The translations under genes and the position numbers were made by a program. DNA of 64,000 bases from Prosapia bicincta (taxonomy: Eukaryota > Arthropoda > Insecta > Hemiptera > Cercopidae). Positions 1 through 10,600 of this stretch are shown piece by piece (position 1 is the first letter of the stretch; the number at the start of each line of letters is the position of its first letter). The notes beneath the pieces are model-generated. The model was not told the origin of the DNA. It saw only the letters and a program-made list of their open reading frames with translations, and did not search any database. The stretch lies in contig JBAIZL010000005.1 of NCBI GenBank assembly GCA_036971475.1, positions 57,739,931 through 57,803,930 on the forward strand. The letters run 5' to 3'.

Positions 1-137
1 CTATAAGAAGATATTACAGGGCAGTAGAGGTCCCAGTAAAACCTGTAGCTTATTCTCTTACGGTCAAACCTTGCGTAGTCATTAACATAACTTGTTTAAC
101 GTTGAGGTAATATTAGGGCCTATATCTAAGACTTTTT

Positions 138-473
138 ACAATGAAAATATTGGAAAGAACCCCAATACCAAAAAAATAATAAAAAATAACAAATAAAACA
201 AGTTACTTAAGATTAAACCCTTATGTACATTTCCATGACCATGTTATCATAATCAGAGGGTCTTATTACTTAATTACAATCTAGCAAACAAGAAGTCATC
301 ACTCTAGTTTGTAACTTCTTGTTTGCTAGATTGTAATTTTCTAATAAGACCCTCTGATGATGATGATGACATGGTCATCGAAATGTACATAAGGGTTTTT
401 ATCTTAAGTAACTTGTTTTGTTTATTTTTTATTATTTTTGTGGTATTGGGGTCCTTTCCAATATTTTCATTGT
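138..473. repeat. Foldback element FB1 (long inverted repeat)
   Basis: The left arm from ACAATGAAAATATTGGAAAG is repeated in reverse complement up to position 473. The match continues inward to CTAGCAAACAAGAAGT and its complement around a short centre near 297-312, so almost the whole 336 bp can fold into one imperfect hairpin. The arms differ by scattered substitutions and by a (GAT)n expansion in the right arm. No transposase and no clear target duplication are visible. Each arm holds one hammerhead-like unit, the two facing away from the centre. Reading it as a nonautonomous foldback element is an inference from structure. Confidence 0.85.
346..399 (+). ncRNA. Hammerhead-ribozyme-like motif in FB1
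   Basis: Parts in hammerhead order: stem I 346-353 pairs with 392-399 (8 bp, one G-T); core CTGATGA 354-360; stem II GATGAC 365-370 with GTCATC 374-379 (6 bp, ATG loop); GAAA 380-383; stem III from the palindrome ATGTACAT 383-390; then A391 as the UH cleavage position. Four unpaired bases (TGAT) lie between the core and stem II where the canonical fold has none, probably from GAT-repeat slippage. The minus-strand counterpart in the left arm reads CTGATTA and so has lost a core base. Minimal hammerheads with very short stem III are known in Penelope-like retroelements; activity here is not established. Confidence 0.55.
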
Positions 474-536
474 AACATATTGTACCACTGTGCTCTTGAT
501 ATTGTGTAGGACTTTTTAGTTAAAACTTGCAATATG

Positions 537-540
<4 letters not shown>

Positions 541-596
<56 letters not shown>
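541..596. repeat. (AT)n microsatellite
   Basis: About 28 uninterrupted AT dinucleotides. Confidence 0.97.
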
Positions 597-599
<3 letters not shown>

Positions 600-1325
600 C
601 TTGCAATAAAACATTTCACCGTATGAGCATAGCCTCATTTTATAAAAACATTCCTTGATGGAGCAAATCTTCCGTTCAAGTGTTTTAATTTTTATTGAAA
701 CTTCATTATTTCTTGTAGTAGCCTATTACTTACTATGGATACCTACTAAGAAAAAGGCAAGTTAACGGAATAGAGTTGGGGCATATTACCAGAATATATT
801 ATTGACATTTTGTTGTAATATAAATTTTAAAGCATTACTTTTGAATAATCTTATAATCAGAAGAAAGGAGTAATGTATTGATAAAATAATACAGGCGTAG
901 AAGAAAAAACAAATACATGAAACACAAATATCAACCTGAAAGTGGAAAATTTGAAATAGAATTAGATCAGAGTTAAAATGTTAAAGCTATTCCTTTACGT
1001 GGGACGAAAGACAAGAGATACTAGAAAAATTAAAAACATAAAAACACTGCAAGTCGCAATAATAAACAGGTATAAAGGGCTTGACCTTGGGCAATGAAGT
1101 TAATATAATATAGAATGTACAGAAGAGAAATAAACTAGAATAGTCTAGAAATAGAACTTTTTCACCCAAAGTGCCTTAACCGTGTTAAAAAAAAAACAAT
1201 GCCTAATAAAATTATTGTTATTAGATTCACAGATTCATTATTGAACATCAACACAACAACAAAAAAGGTCAACATCTCAACACACTAGAACAATATCAAA
1301 TTTACAGACACACAAAGTACAAACA
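597..1325. other. AT-rich stretch, no feature seen
   Basis: Unique-looking AT-rich DNA between a microsatellite and the first hAT element. No open frame with recognisable content, tandem repeat or inverted repeat was found. Taken to be intronic. Confidence 0.6.
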
Positions 1326-1333
1326 TATTAAAC
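1326..1333. repeat. Left target-site duplication of hAT-1
   Basis: TATTAAAC directly precedes the element and is repeated exactly at 2294-2301. Eight base pairs is the length hAT transposases generate. Confidence 0.9.
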
Positions 1334-2293
1334 CAGGCATCCTCACTACGCGGCCCGCGGGCCGCATGCGGCCCTTGGGACGATTTTTTGCGGCCCTTAG
1401 ACGGTTAGGATTGAAGTCAAAATATTTTAAAACTTAAATACATATTATATTTATTTACTGAGTGTTTTGAAAATTTGTAGTTTTAATAAACTTAATTAAT
1501 TACTCAAACTACTTAAGTTAACAAACCCCGCCCGCTGTATTTTTGCCTCGGGCTTTACTGACGTTTAGCAAGCAATAGTATCGGCAACACCGCAACGCAA
1601 CGCAACGCAACTTGTGACGGTGGAGACGTGCAAAAGGTAAGAAAGAAGGGACTGCCATATGTTTGATATGTCGTGAAACTGTACCATTTCGCTTGGTAGA
1701 AAATCCATGGGCAATGAAACCAGCTAATGTAGCTCATCTTTCTGTTTTTGGATATGAAGGGATTTGAAAAATGAATTAATCGATCTTCACAACTATACGG
1801 AACTCAAAAGTATGTTTGAAGAAAAGATGAAGAATAAAGCTCACTATGAGTTTCGGAGGGTTGTTGAAAAGGACAAATTTCCTAACTTACTTGAATGTGC
1901 TCAGAAAATATTGTGTGTTTTTTTCATCTACGTATCTCTGTGAATCTACATTCAGTAAGCTGAAGTTTGTAAAAAACAAGTACAGATCTAGGCCAACAAG
2001 TGAGAATGTTGAGAACATTTTAAGAATTTCAGTTTCTTCCCAACCTGCCAACATGGATGCCATATTAAAGCTCTGTGAAACATTTCGCCCATCAACTTCA
2101 AAAAATTAATTTAGTAAAAAAAGACATTTTCAAACTTTTTTGCGCAAAATAGTTTATTTATGTTGGTAATGTAATAAACGTATGTTATAATCATATTGTT
2201 TGTCAGTTATTTAGTGCCTCTTGTACTTGCGGCCCTCAGGAAAATTTTATGCAAAATTTTTGGCTCTCAAAGTATTCCTAGTGAGGACCACTG
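1334..2293 (+). mobile_element. hAT-1: internally deleted hAT transposon
   Basis: The left end begins CAGGCATCCTCACTA; the right end, complemented, reads CAGTGGTCCTCACTA (12 of 15 matching). The element is flanked by perfect 8-bp duplications. Subterminal sequence at both ends is rich in CGGCCC words, as in the second copy at 18461. At 960 bp it is far too short for a full transposase. It keeps pieces of the N-terminal region (a BED-finger-like LICRET segment near 1655-1680) and the C-terminal dimerisation region. This is a deletion derivative of an autonomous element with a transposase of the kind domesticated as ZBED and GTF2IRD2-like proteins in animals. Confidence 0.92.
1770..2109 (+). 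pseudogene. Truncated hAT transposase, C-terminal dimerisation region
   Basis: From about 1770 one frame reads NELIDLHNYTELKSMFEEK and continues through a YEFRRVVEKDKFPNLLECAQ-type segment. A 1-nt shift in the T-run near 1917-1925 moves the match to the next frame, which gives SSTYLCESTFSKLKFVKNKY, then RSRPTSENVENILRI, and stops at 2107-2109. STYLCExxFS followed by K-Y-R-S-R and an L-R-I helix is the hallmark of the hAT dimerisation domain. The catalytic DDE core is missing, so this is a non-functional remnant; the element could move only if mobilised in trans. Confidence 0.88.
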
Positions 2294-2301
2294 TATTAAA
2301 C
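2294..2301. repeat. Right target-site duplication of hAT-1
   Basis: TATTAAAC, identical to 1326-1333. Confidence 0.9.
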
Positions 2302-2394
2302 GAACAAACACAATACAAATCACACATACTCTTTGATACTATCGAAAACCTGCCTTTATAACTGTCACCGCCTGACCTGACATCTCCAGGCAAA

Positions 2395-2440
2395 AGACAC
2401 TGATGAAGATCGCCACAGAGTGATAGAAAACGTTTTGTCT
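2395..2440 (+). ncRNA. Hammerhead-ribozyme-like motif, solitary
   Basis: Stem I AGACA 2395-2399 pairs perfectly with TGTCT 2436-2440. Core CTGATGA lies at 2400-2406. Stem II pairs ATCGC 2409-2413 with GTGAT 2420-2424 (one G-T). GAAA is at 2426-2429, stem III is the palindrome AACGTT 2429-2434, and T2435 is the predicted UH cleavage base. A7-like extra bases sit between the core and stem II, the same deviation as in the other copies. No long inverted partner was found, so this may be a remnant of a Penelope-like element terminus. Activity is an inference from architecture only. Confidence 0.5.
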
Positions 2441-3594
2441 CAGTAAGTTTTTACAAATTTACAAAATTTAAGGTTCGTATAGTCATAAACTATTTTTCAA
2501 GTGATTAATTAAGATTCACCGAACGTAATGGACTACAAAATTCAAGACAATAAATATTGTTTTGAGTTATATTCTTTACAAAATAAATGTAAATTAATTT
2601 ATTAAAATAAGATTTTTATAAAAACTCAGTAGAAAGTGATCCTACAACTTATGTTAGTGTCACTCAACTATTTAGAAAGTATAAAATAATAAAGAACACA
2701 TCTCGAAAAGCAATTATATTTACAAAATTACCTGGTATGCTATTTATGTTCTTATAAAGAAATGTTAGAAAACACTAGTGCTATTACAGTAGTGGATTCT
2801 GTAGTGCAAATGATCGTAATAGCTCAAACTAAACAGAGAAACATTGTCTAGTGTGATGTAGATAGTTTAATATATTCAGGATGTTTCTTCTGTCTGTTCC
2901 CAAAATGACACTGTTTACTGGAGCACAGCAGCACCTACAACCCGAGATGAGATAAAGTGCCCCATCTCTTGTGCAGATTCATGTCATAATATTAAGTTTC
3001 AACATTTTAACACGTGTCTCTTGTATTTATACGCTGTCGTGGAGGACCCATGCCGTGTCCACCCATAGAGCTCTCTAGCAGTGGTATAAATAATACGGTA
3101 TGACATCTAGGTACGCATCACTTGAGATCTCCTCAACATGTTTACAGATAACGTCCCGCAGGGTAAGCGGGAGACATAAGGGATGCTCGTGGGACCTTTG
3201 TAACAAGATCCCTACCATTTACTGAATTTGTTTTTTTGCATATTTATGTTTTTGACGTGTTCATACATAGTTGACTGAATTTTTAGGAATTTGTTAAGTT
3301 TATGCGGATTTTATGCTCCTAGTTGTAAAATCGTTTGGACTAAGGAATTTCCATAAAATTGTATTCCAGAGCGTTAGTATTTTTGAAATACCTCGGAGAA
3401 GAGAAAAGATAGATAATTTCGATTACATTGATGTTATATAAAATAGAAGCTAAAACATTGTATTAATCCACAAGTATTATTTATTACCATTATAAAGTCA
3501 ATTTGTGGTTAAAGTTAAATAAAAAAAAACACATTTAACATCGCCTAGAATAGGAACATGAGTGCTAGTCAAGAAAACAAAACTATAGACCAAG

Positions 3595-3595
<1 letters not shown>
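2441..3595. other. AT-rich stretch, no feature seen
   Basis: No coding, tandem or inverted structure recognised. A slightly GC-richer patch lies at about 2900-3200. Confidence 0.55.

Positions 3596-3633
<38 letters not shown>
3596..3633. repeat. (AT)n microsatellite
   Basis: About 19 AT units. Confidence 0.95.
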
Positions 3634-3634
<1 letters not shown>

Positions 3635-3684
3635 CCTATATAGTCAATAATTACAAGTATTATTACAATATTACATAGAACATG

Positions 3685-4300
3685 TACATAATAAAGTCAA
3701 TTTCTACTGAGCACGACAAATTTTATTTTAGTTACTTTTTATTTTATAATTAATTAAAATTAATAGACTATAAAGATATATATAGGGTACATATAATAGA
3801 ATCACAATAAATATCAAGTGCAAAATAGAAAACGAATTCTAGGCGATTTTCCATGTTCTTCTCCTATACAGTAGGCCTATAAGGTGTTTAACTATTATTT
3901 TTGTTTGTTACTATTTATTTGATTCTTATCAACAACTGATAATAGTCGGTAATTTCTCATTCATTTCTTGTATTGATTATTATTGCAAGTAACCTTTCTA
4001 TATTAATTTCATACAAATCTTTACGTAAGTGGTTTCTAACTATGAGAAAGTTGGCTCAGCGCCTAAGTGCTGGATTTCGAACATGCAATCATTCAGTTCG
4101 AATTAGAACGAGACAACAACTTACTATAAAATTTATTTAATGAATAAATATTTGGAAAACTGTATTAAAACCAATTGTCACAGACTACAGGTTAAAAAAA
4201 AGAATTGAACTTGAGTGGGTCAATAAAAACGAATTTTATTAACTATTGAAAAAATTTTCGCAACATATATACGAGTTTGAGCTAATATAAGGAATTGAAT
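3685..4300 (-). repeat. Dispersed repeat, long form (copy L1)
   Basis: In reverse orientation this copy carries the family ends: AAGTCAATTTCTACT on the left, and a tail matching the Rxx-TCAATTCCTT end on the right. The middle holds the long-form block with a tRNA-like module at 4045-4110. It matches the copies at 5957, 32942, 46464 and 47603. No protein is encoded and no terminal inverted repeats are obvious. The element class is unknown. Confidence 0.75.
4045..4110 (+). repeat. tRNA-like module in L1
   Basis: TTGGCTCAGCGCC resembles an RNA polymerase III A box, CTGGATTTCGAAC resembles an anticodon arm with loop TTTCGAA (anticodon TCG position), and CAGTTCGAATT resembles a B box with normal spacing. 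The acceptor stem cannot be completed, so this is a tRNA-derived module and not a functional tRNA gene. Confidence 0.6.
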
Positions 4301-5956
4301 ACAGATAAATGTAAAACATTTTGATGCGAGTTCGAGAAATAGTTTCACTTTGTATGTCGTATGTTTAAGAAAATAGCTTTAGACTATAGACCTGTAGACT
4401 TTGAAGTAATGTAGAGGTACGGATATTCCGTACAGTAAACCCTATGTTTCTAAGGCAGTAAATTGTATGTGTCTGAATATTAACGGTTTGGGTTCAACTA
4501 TTTATTTAAAAATGTAAGAGCAGTATAAGATCGTTAAAATTTAAACTACAAAAGTACGATTACTTGTAGCCTAACACTTGCCGTTATATCATGGCATTCC
4601 ATGATCTTGACCCTGAATGCCCATAGTTTGCGTTATGCTTTGAGAGACAGTATCAGTGATACCAACCATGTAACCTAGAAGAACGTTCGCGTGTGTAAAT
4701 GCCATGAAGTTTCGCCAGAGTTCGCCCCAGGCGGAAGTGTTCCAGGGTGGGAGACGAGCGGCGAAGAATAGTAATTAAGCAGAATTAATCTACATCGATA
4801 GCTGCACGGGGTGTCGAAGTTTGTCAACTTGACTGTTTCCGTTTGTTGGGTTGGCATTACTGCTGGAGCGTGGATCAAATATCAGCAGGTGTATTGATGA
4901 TATCTCAACACATGTCTTTCTATTACACTTGGGCATCTGCTGTTTCCAGGCAGGAAACGAACGTATAAACAAATTGAATAACGTCTTCCTGATTTCCTCT
5001 TATTTTAAAATAAATTTTTGCGAACCCGGGTTGCGTTATAAACTCATGTACGACAAATTGTCACTTTTCCAGATCTTTAGCAATTATTTATTAATTGTAT
5101 GTATCTGTAATTCGTTAATTTAACGTTAATTGTTAATGTTTTGAAAAATGCTTTGCAATCATTTTATGATTACTATTGTTAATAATTTAAAATATCCTGT
5201 CTGGGAATTAGGATACTTTACAAATATTGTATCAACTGTGAGTTTTTTTACATGACTTATGCTATTTAAAAATACTTTCTAAACGAAAAAAGTGATTTTA
5301 ACGACAGGAAACCAGAAATAGAAACCTCATTAATTAACGTCAAACAAATATAACCTTACTTTTAAAACGCACCCTTTTATCAAGCTATTCTTCATTATGT
5401 TACACTACATTAATATGTAGCTATATTATAATATAAACTGTCAAATTGGTTTTGGTTTTAAGATAAAGTATATTTACCGATTGCTAAATTGAACGGATGG
5501 AATTTATATCGTTCGTTTGTAATAATAGTACTATACGAATATTGAAAGCTACGTCACTATCCTGCGTTAGTAAATTTAATTTAGGATTTTTCTAACATAA
5601 CGTGTCCTAATTGCGTACATTGTAAAATATGTAGTTAGTGACGTATTATAATATAGTGCTAGGTTTTATTTAGAGACATTGAATCTAAATGTTTCCATAG
5701 TGTTTATAAATGGAGATTAATTTTGTATTTTGTTTCAAATTTCAACCACTATTTACAGATCATGATAATTAACTTAACAATTTTATTTTTCATTAAATTC
5801 TTTCTATTAGTTCATATTTTTATTCCAATCTTTGAAAAATTCCTGATGCGCTCCGTCACTACTAAAACACGAACGACAATTACATCCGCTATTTAACATT
5901 TATATCCAGCAAATATTTTAACACCTAATAAAGTTTTATATTAATTACATTCTTTT
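4301..5956. other. AT-rich stretch with one GC-richer patch
   Basis: Nothing coding is recognised. The patch at 4600-4960 has higher GC content and no repeat match within the window. It could be regulatory or unique intron sequence. Confidence 0.5.
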
Positions 5957-6506
5957 AATCAATTCCTCCTGCTATTTCGAACTCTCCATATTATATGTAC
6001 ATAATATATCTTGTTCAAATTTTCAATAGTTAATAAAGTACTTTTTTCATCTGATTAAGTTCAAATATATTTTTTTAAACTTTTAGTGAATGGCACTTGA
6101 TGTTATTACAATTTTCCAAATATCAATTTCTATTAATTACATTTTAAAAATCTGATGTTTCGGTTAGATTCAAACCAAATAACTACATGTTTGAAATATA
6201 GCACTTAGGCAATGAGCCAACATTCCCATAGCTAGAAGTCTATTACTAAAAGATGTATGAAATTATAAGAGAAGGTTCCTAGCAACTACGAACCATTACA
6301 AGACATTGATAGAATGAGAAATTATAGACCTCCTTCTCCTTAAAAAATCAGAAACGAAGAAATAGAAAGCAAATAAATAGTAACAAACAAAAATAATAGT
6401 CTAACATCATATAACGTGTAAAGAGGAAAATTGAAAATTCGCTTTCGCGAAAAATTTTAAGAAAATTGGCTTTCTATTTTGCCACTTAATATTGTGATTC
6501 TGTTAA

Positions 6507-6548
<42 letters not shown>

Positions 6549-6660
6549 CTATATATAAGTTGTAATAATGGTTTTTATAAATAAGTTATTAAAATAATTT
6601 TTTTCGTGGTTTACCTCAGTAGGAATTGATTTTAATTTTAAAAATATTCCTTGTTATAAT
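5957..6660 (+). repeat. Dispersed repeat, long form (copy L2)
   Basis: Starts TCAATTCCTCCTGCTATTTC and continues into CTTGTTCAAATTTTCAATAG. It contains the tRNA-like module on the minus strand (about 6165-6230: a B-box-like GATTCAAACC and an A-box-like TGAGCCAACA). It ends GTTTACCTCAGTAGGAATTG. An (AT)n tract at 6509-6544 lies inside it. Confidence 0.75.
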
Positions 6661-7215
6661 ACATCTTTAACATAGCCGAAGTTAAAACGACAAAATCTGA
6701 ACGATTCAATCTCTGTCTAGTATTTAAATCTCCGGTTGAAAATTTTTTATCGTTTTAACGGTCGCTAATATTATAGATTAATCGATAACCGGAGGAAGGG
6801 AGCGGAAATCAATCCGAACCAGAAGCAACCTTGACGCCTTAGATGGACAGTTTGCCACGCCCACATTTCCTCAGACGATAACGTGGTTAGGCTGAATGCG
6901 ACGTTTAAGACAAACGGAGTGGCGTGATATAATGAAACACGGCACTGCTTCGGTAGAAATTAAACTTTAAATAGAACCGGAAGTGTGTACATGAATTAAA
7001 CAATTTCCAACAATAGTCGGTAGTTACGGAAATCACGTGATAATTGTGGATAGGAATTTTTCTTTTTTTCTGTGTATTTAAAGAAAACAAGTGCTTATCT
7101 TATATTATGTACAAGGATTAATGAATTACATTAGATATAAAATTACTTCTTAATAATACTTTTACCTGATCTTATACAGTCAATATAATATAAATATATG
7201 CACTAGGTTGGTGTC
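6661..7215. other. Unique stretch with GC-richer patch at 6780-6910
   Basis: The patch contains AATCGATAACCGGAGG and a Runt-like AACGTGGTTAG word. No repeat match was noted. It may be regulatory, but single-sequence evidence is weak. Confidence 0.3.
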
Positions 7216-7600
7216 TTATCCTCTATAGAATAATAGTTTATGGTGTGAATTGGTTTTTTCAAGGTTTATGGCATTACCTGAGTGTAAATCTTCCTCTGTA
7301 GGATAGTTCAAGTGGTGAAGGCCTGCAGCAACTACAGGACAATGAAAACACGATGTGGTGTTCTTCGCCGAGACAGTTGTCACGGTTGATATTTTTAGTC
7401 CCATCTGCTGAAGTTTTCATATTTTGTCTTTAGTCTGATGAGAGTAGCGAGGGTTTTCCTGTCAATGTTGAGATCAGCTACTTGTTTATGGGCTTTGGCT
7501 CTCGAGGAATTAGTTTTGATTTTGCAAAAGTATTTTTATCTGTCAGCGAATTAATATTGTGTTTTGATTTAGGTTTTTGGCGTTTTAACTAAGGCGTCAG
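7216..7600 (-). pseudogene. Coding-like remnant of unknown origin
   Basis: On the minus strand about 7415-7530 stays open and reads SRAKAHKQVADLNIDRKTLA and onward to a stop at about 7402. The next stretch (7216-7404) reads open in another frame. Composition is less AT-rich than the surroundings, so this may be a decayed transposon or a retroposed fragment. I do not recognise the family. Its position just beyond the 3' end of the LINE could mean an older nested insertion, or chance. Confidence 0.25.
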
Positions 7601-7680
7601 CAATGTTCTATGTTCATTGAATTCTAGGTTCACATGGACCTATTGTAGGACACATAGGAGTCCATTGTAAAATATACTTT

Positions 7681-10600
7681 TTCTTACTTACTTACTTCTT
7701 ACTTACTTCAGCCAACGCCCGTCCTTGGCCTCTCAGCCATCCGACGCCGTGCCTCCCAGTACAATGTAGCGAGTCCTTCCCTGGACTCCTCGTGAAAGAT
7801 ATCTTTCAGGCCGTCACAAGTGGTAAGATGCTCTGCCGTCCCTTCGTTGTTGGAGCAGAGTGGGCAGATTGGTGTGTCTACCACTTTCATGCGATGCAGG
7901 TGTCTCTGTAGGTAGTCATGTCCAGTGGTCATCCTAAACAAAGCCACGGCTACGCCTCTCGGAAGATCCAGTGGTATGCTTGATTGGATGATCTTTTCCC
8001 ATTGCTTTCCTGTAGCAGCTTGTTTCCTGTCCCGTTTCACGGAGTCGCTGATAGTGCTGTTTATATTCCGACAGACACTGCGGTATGAGAGGGGGAGGAT
8101 CGGCTGCGCCATGGAGCAGCCATGCTTGGCCAAACTATCTGCTTTTTCGTTTCCTCTGATGCCACAGTGCCCCGGCACCCATTGTATTGCGATCTGTGTT
8201 GTTTTCTGCAACATGCGGAGTGTTTTCTGGCAGTTGTTTATTTCCTTCCCTTCTTGTGGCTTTGGGGAGGCGATCGCCTGAATCGCGGATGTTGAGTCCG
8301 AGAGGAAAACTACCTTCTTGGTGTTGGCCGACAGAAGAATCTCTCTGGCCGCTTCGCCGATGGCGGTCACTTCTCCTTCGAAGTTGGTTCCGTTTTTCCC
8401 CACTGCTATTGATTTTTGCCCAATTGAGGAGAAATATCCGGCCCCGCATGCGTCATGCATTGCCGATCCATCTGTGTACACACGCAGCCATTCGTCTGCC
8501 GGATACCTCTCGTTGATCATAGCTTCTGTTAGTACTTTGAGTTCGCAGATTTGGATGTCGGCTTTTCTCAGGCTTACACCAGGTATTGATGTGCACGATG
8601 GTATTTCGGTCCTTTCCTTTATATATTTCGTTTTCTTGAAAGGTTGTCGCTCTGATTCTTCCAATCCATGTCTTCTTCTTATTTCTGCGGCTTTTGCCAG
8701 TGGTGTGACTTGGGTTTTAAGCCTTTGGCTTGCGCATCTGTATTTCTTCCAGAAGTCATCGTTGGTTCTTAAGGCTCTTTCAAAGAATTTGATAGCAGCC
8801 TTGTCCCTGCGAGCGTTAAGGGGCTCAATATCTGTTTGAATCTCTAACGCTGCAATTGGGGTAGACTTCGCAGCACCACATATCAGTCTCAATGCATTGT
8901 TTTGGACTGTATTCAGGTCTTTCTTTGCATTATCAGAAGCTGTGTTGTAAGCTTCTGAGCCGTATTCAAGGATTGGGCGGATGTAAGACTTGTATGTAGT
9001 AATCAGAACGTCTTGAGTAGCACCCCACTTCGTTCCAGTCAGTCTCTTCATCATATTCAGCCTTCTTGCAGCTTTTGTTACAGCACCTTCTATATGTCCC
9101 GACCACTGGAGTTTGCTGTCCAGAGCGATACCTAAGTACCTGGTTGATCGCGTTATTGGCAGGTCAGTAGTCCCTATTACTACGTGTGGATCGTAATTTT
9201 TAGTTGATAGCGTGAATAACTGTGCCGTGGTCTTGTTTTCGTTAATAATCATATCGTTTTCGGAGCACCATCTTTTGACTCCACCTAATGTCTCGTTTAT
9301 TTTGGTTTCCAAGGAGTTGATGTTGCTGCTGGTCGCCCATATTATCACATCATCTGCGTAACAGAGTACTTCGACTCCTGGGTTATTTACCTTAATGTTG
9401 CAGATTAAATCATTCATGTAAAGGTTGAAAAGAGTACAACTGCTGACCGCTCCCTGCGGGAGTCCCCTTCTCTGTTGACGGAACTGAGAACTTCTGTTTC
9501 CATAGCGGACCTTTATAAATCGTTGGCTCAAAAATTGATTTATCCAGTTCAACATGTTTCCTGCCACTCCGTAGTTGGCAATTTTGTTATAGAGGAGTTT
9601 TCTGCTAACTGTGTCGTAAGCTCCCCGGAAGTCAATAAAACACGCAAGGGTGGACATTTTTCGGTGAAAGCCATCTTTCACGCACTGGGAGAGCTTATTG
9701 ACTTGGTCAGTAGTGGATTTGTGTTTTCTAAAACCAGCCTGTTCTTCATGAATTATATTAGCTCTCTCTATATAGGCCTCCAGCCTGTGGTTGACCATCC
9801 TTTCCATAACTTTGCAGGTAACAGAAGTAAGACTGATCGGTCTATAACTGCTTAATTTCTCGGGATCCTTTCCCTTCTTAAACACGGGTACCACTACCGC
9901 CTTCTTCCACGTGTCTGGGATACCGATGCGCCAGCTCTCATTCATAGCCATTAGTAAGGTTTTTTGTGCTTCTTTGCCCAGATGTACAATGAATTCGGGA
10001 TAGACATCATCAATTCCACAGCTTCTTCCACACCTGATTTCACTTATAGCTAGCCTTAATTCCGACAAGTTAAAATCCGCCTGGAAAAGGTTTATGTCTT
10101 TCCCACTCAGTGCGGTTGCTGGAGTAGCTATTTTTCGGTGGTTCTTAAAGTGCTGGCAGTCTGGTCGTGAGGAGAACAATTTACAGAAAAGGTTGGCAAT
10201 GTCCTCCCTGTTGACAATGATTTCTTGTCCATGTTTGATCGGGTGGGCTTTGAAGCTCTTACTTTCGTTATTCAGCCTGGAGATGAATTTGTGTGCTTTA
10301 GTTCCGTCCTTCCTGAAGTCAATTCCCGCGATGAAATTTCTGAATTTACTTCTTTTGCTATTTACTATCGTCCGTTGAAGTCTTGCCTGTGCCTTCCTAA
10401 GTTTGATGCAATCACCCAGGTTGTTGCTGTGTTCTGCCGTGTGCCTGGCAGCGTCTCTTTCTTTCTTGAGTTTTGTAAGTTCCTCACTCCAGAATGGTGA
10501 GTACTTTTTTACTTGGCCTCTGGGGATATGGAGTTCGGCGATCTCTAGTATAGATTTCGTGATTTTCTTCATTGTGCTGTTTGGGTTTCCTGTCGGAAAT

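Noticed and set aside
4045..4110. Functional tRNA-Arg gene
   Set aside because: A- and B-box-like words are present, but the acceptor stem and the 3' side of the anticodon stem do not pair, and the module recurs inside a repeat family.
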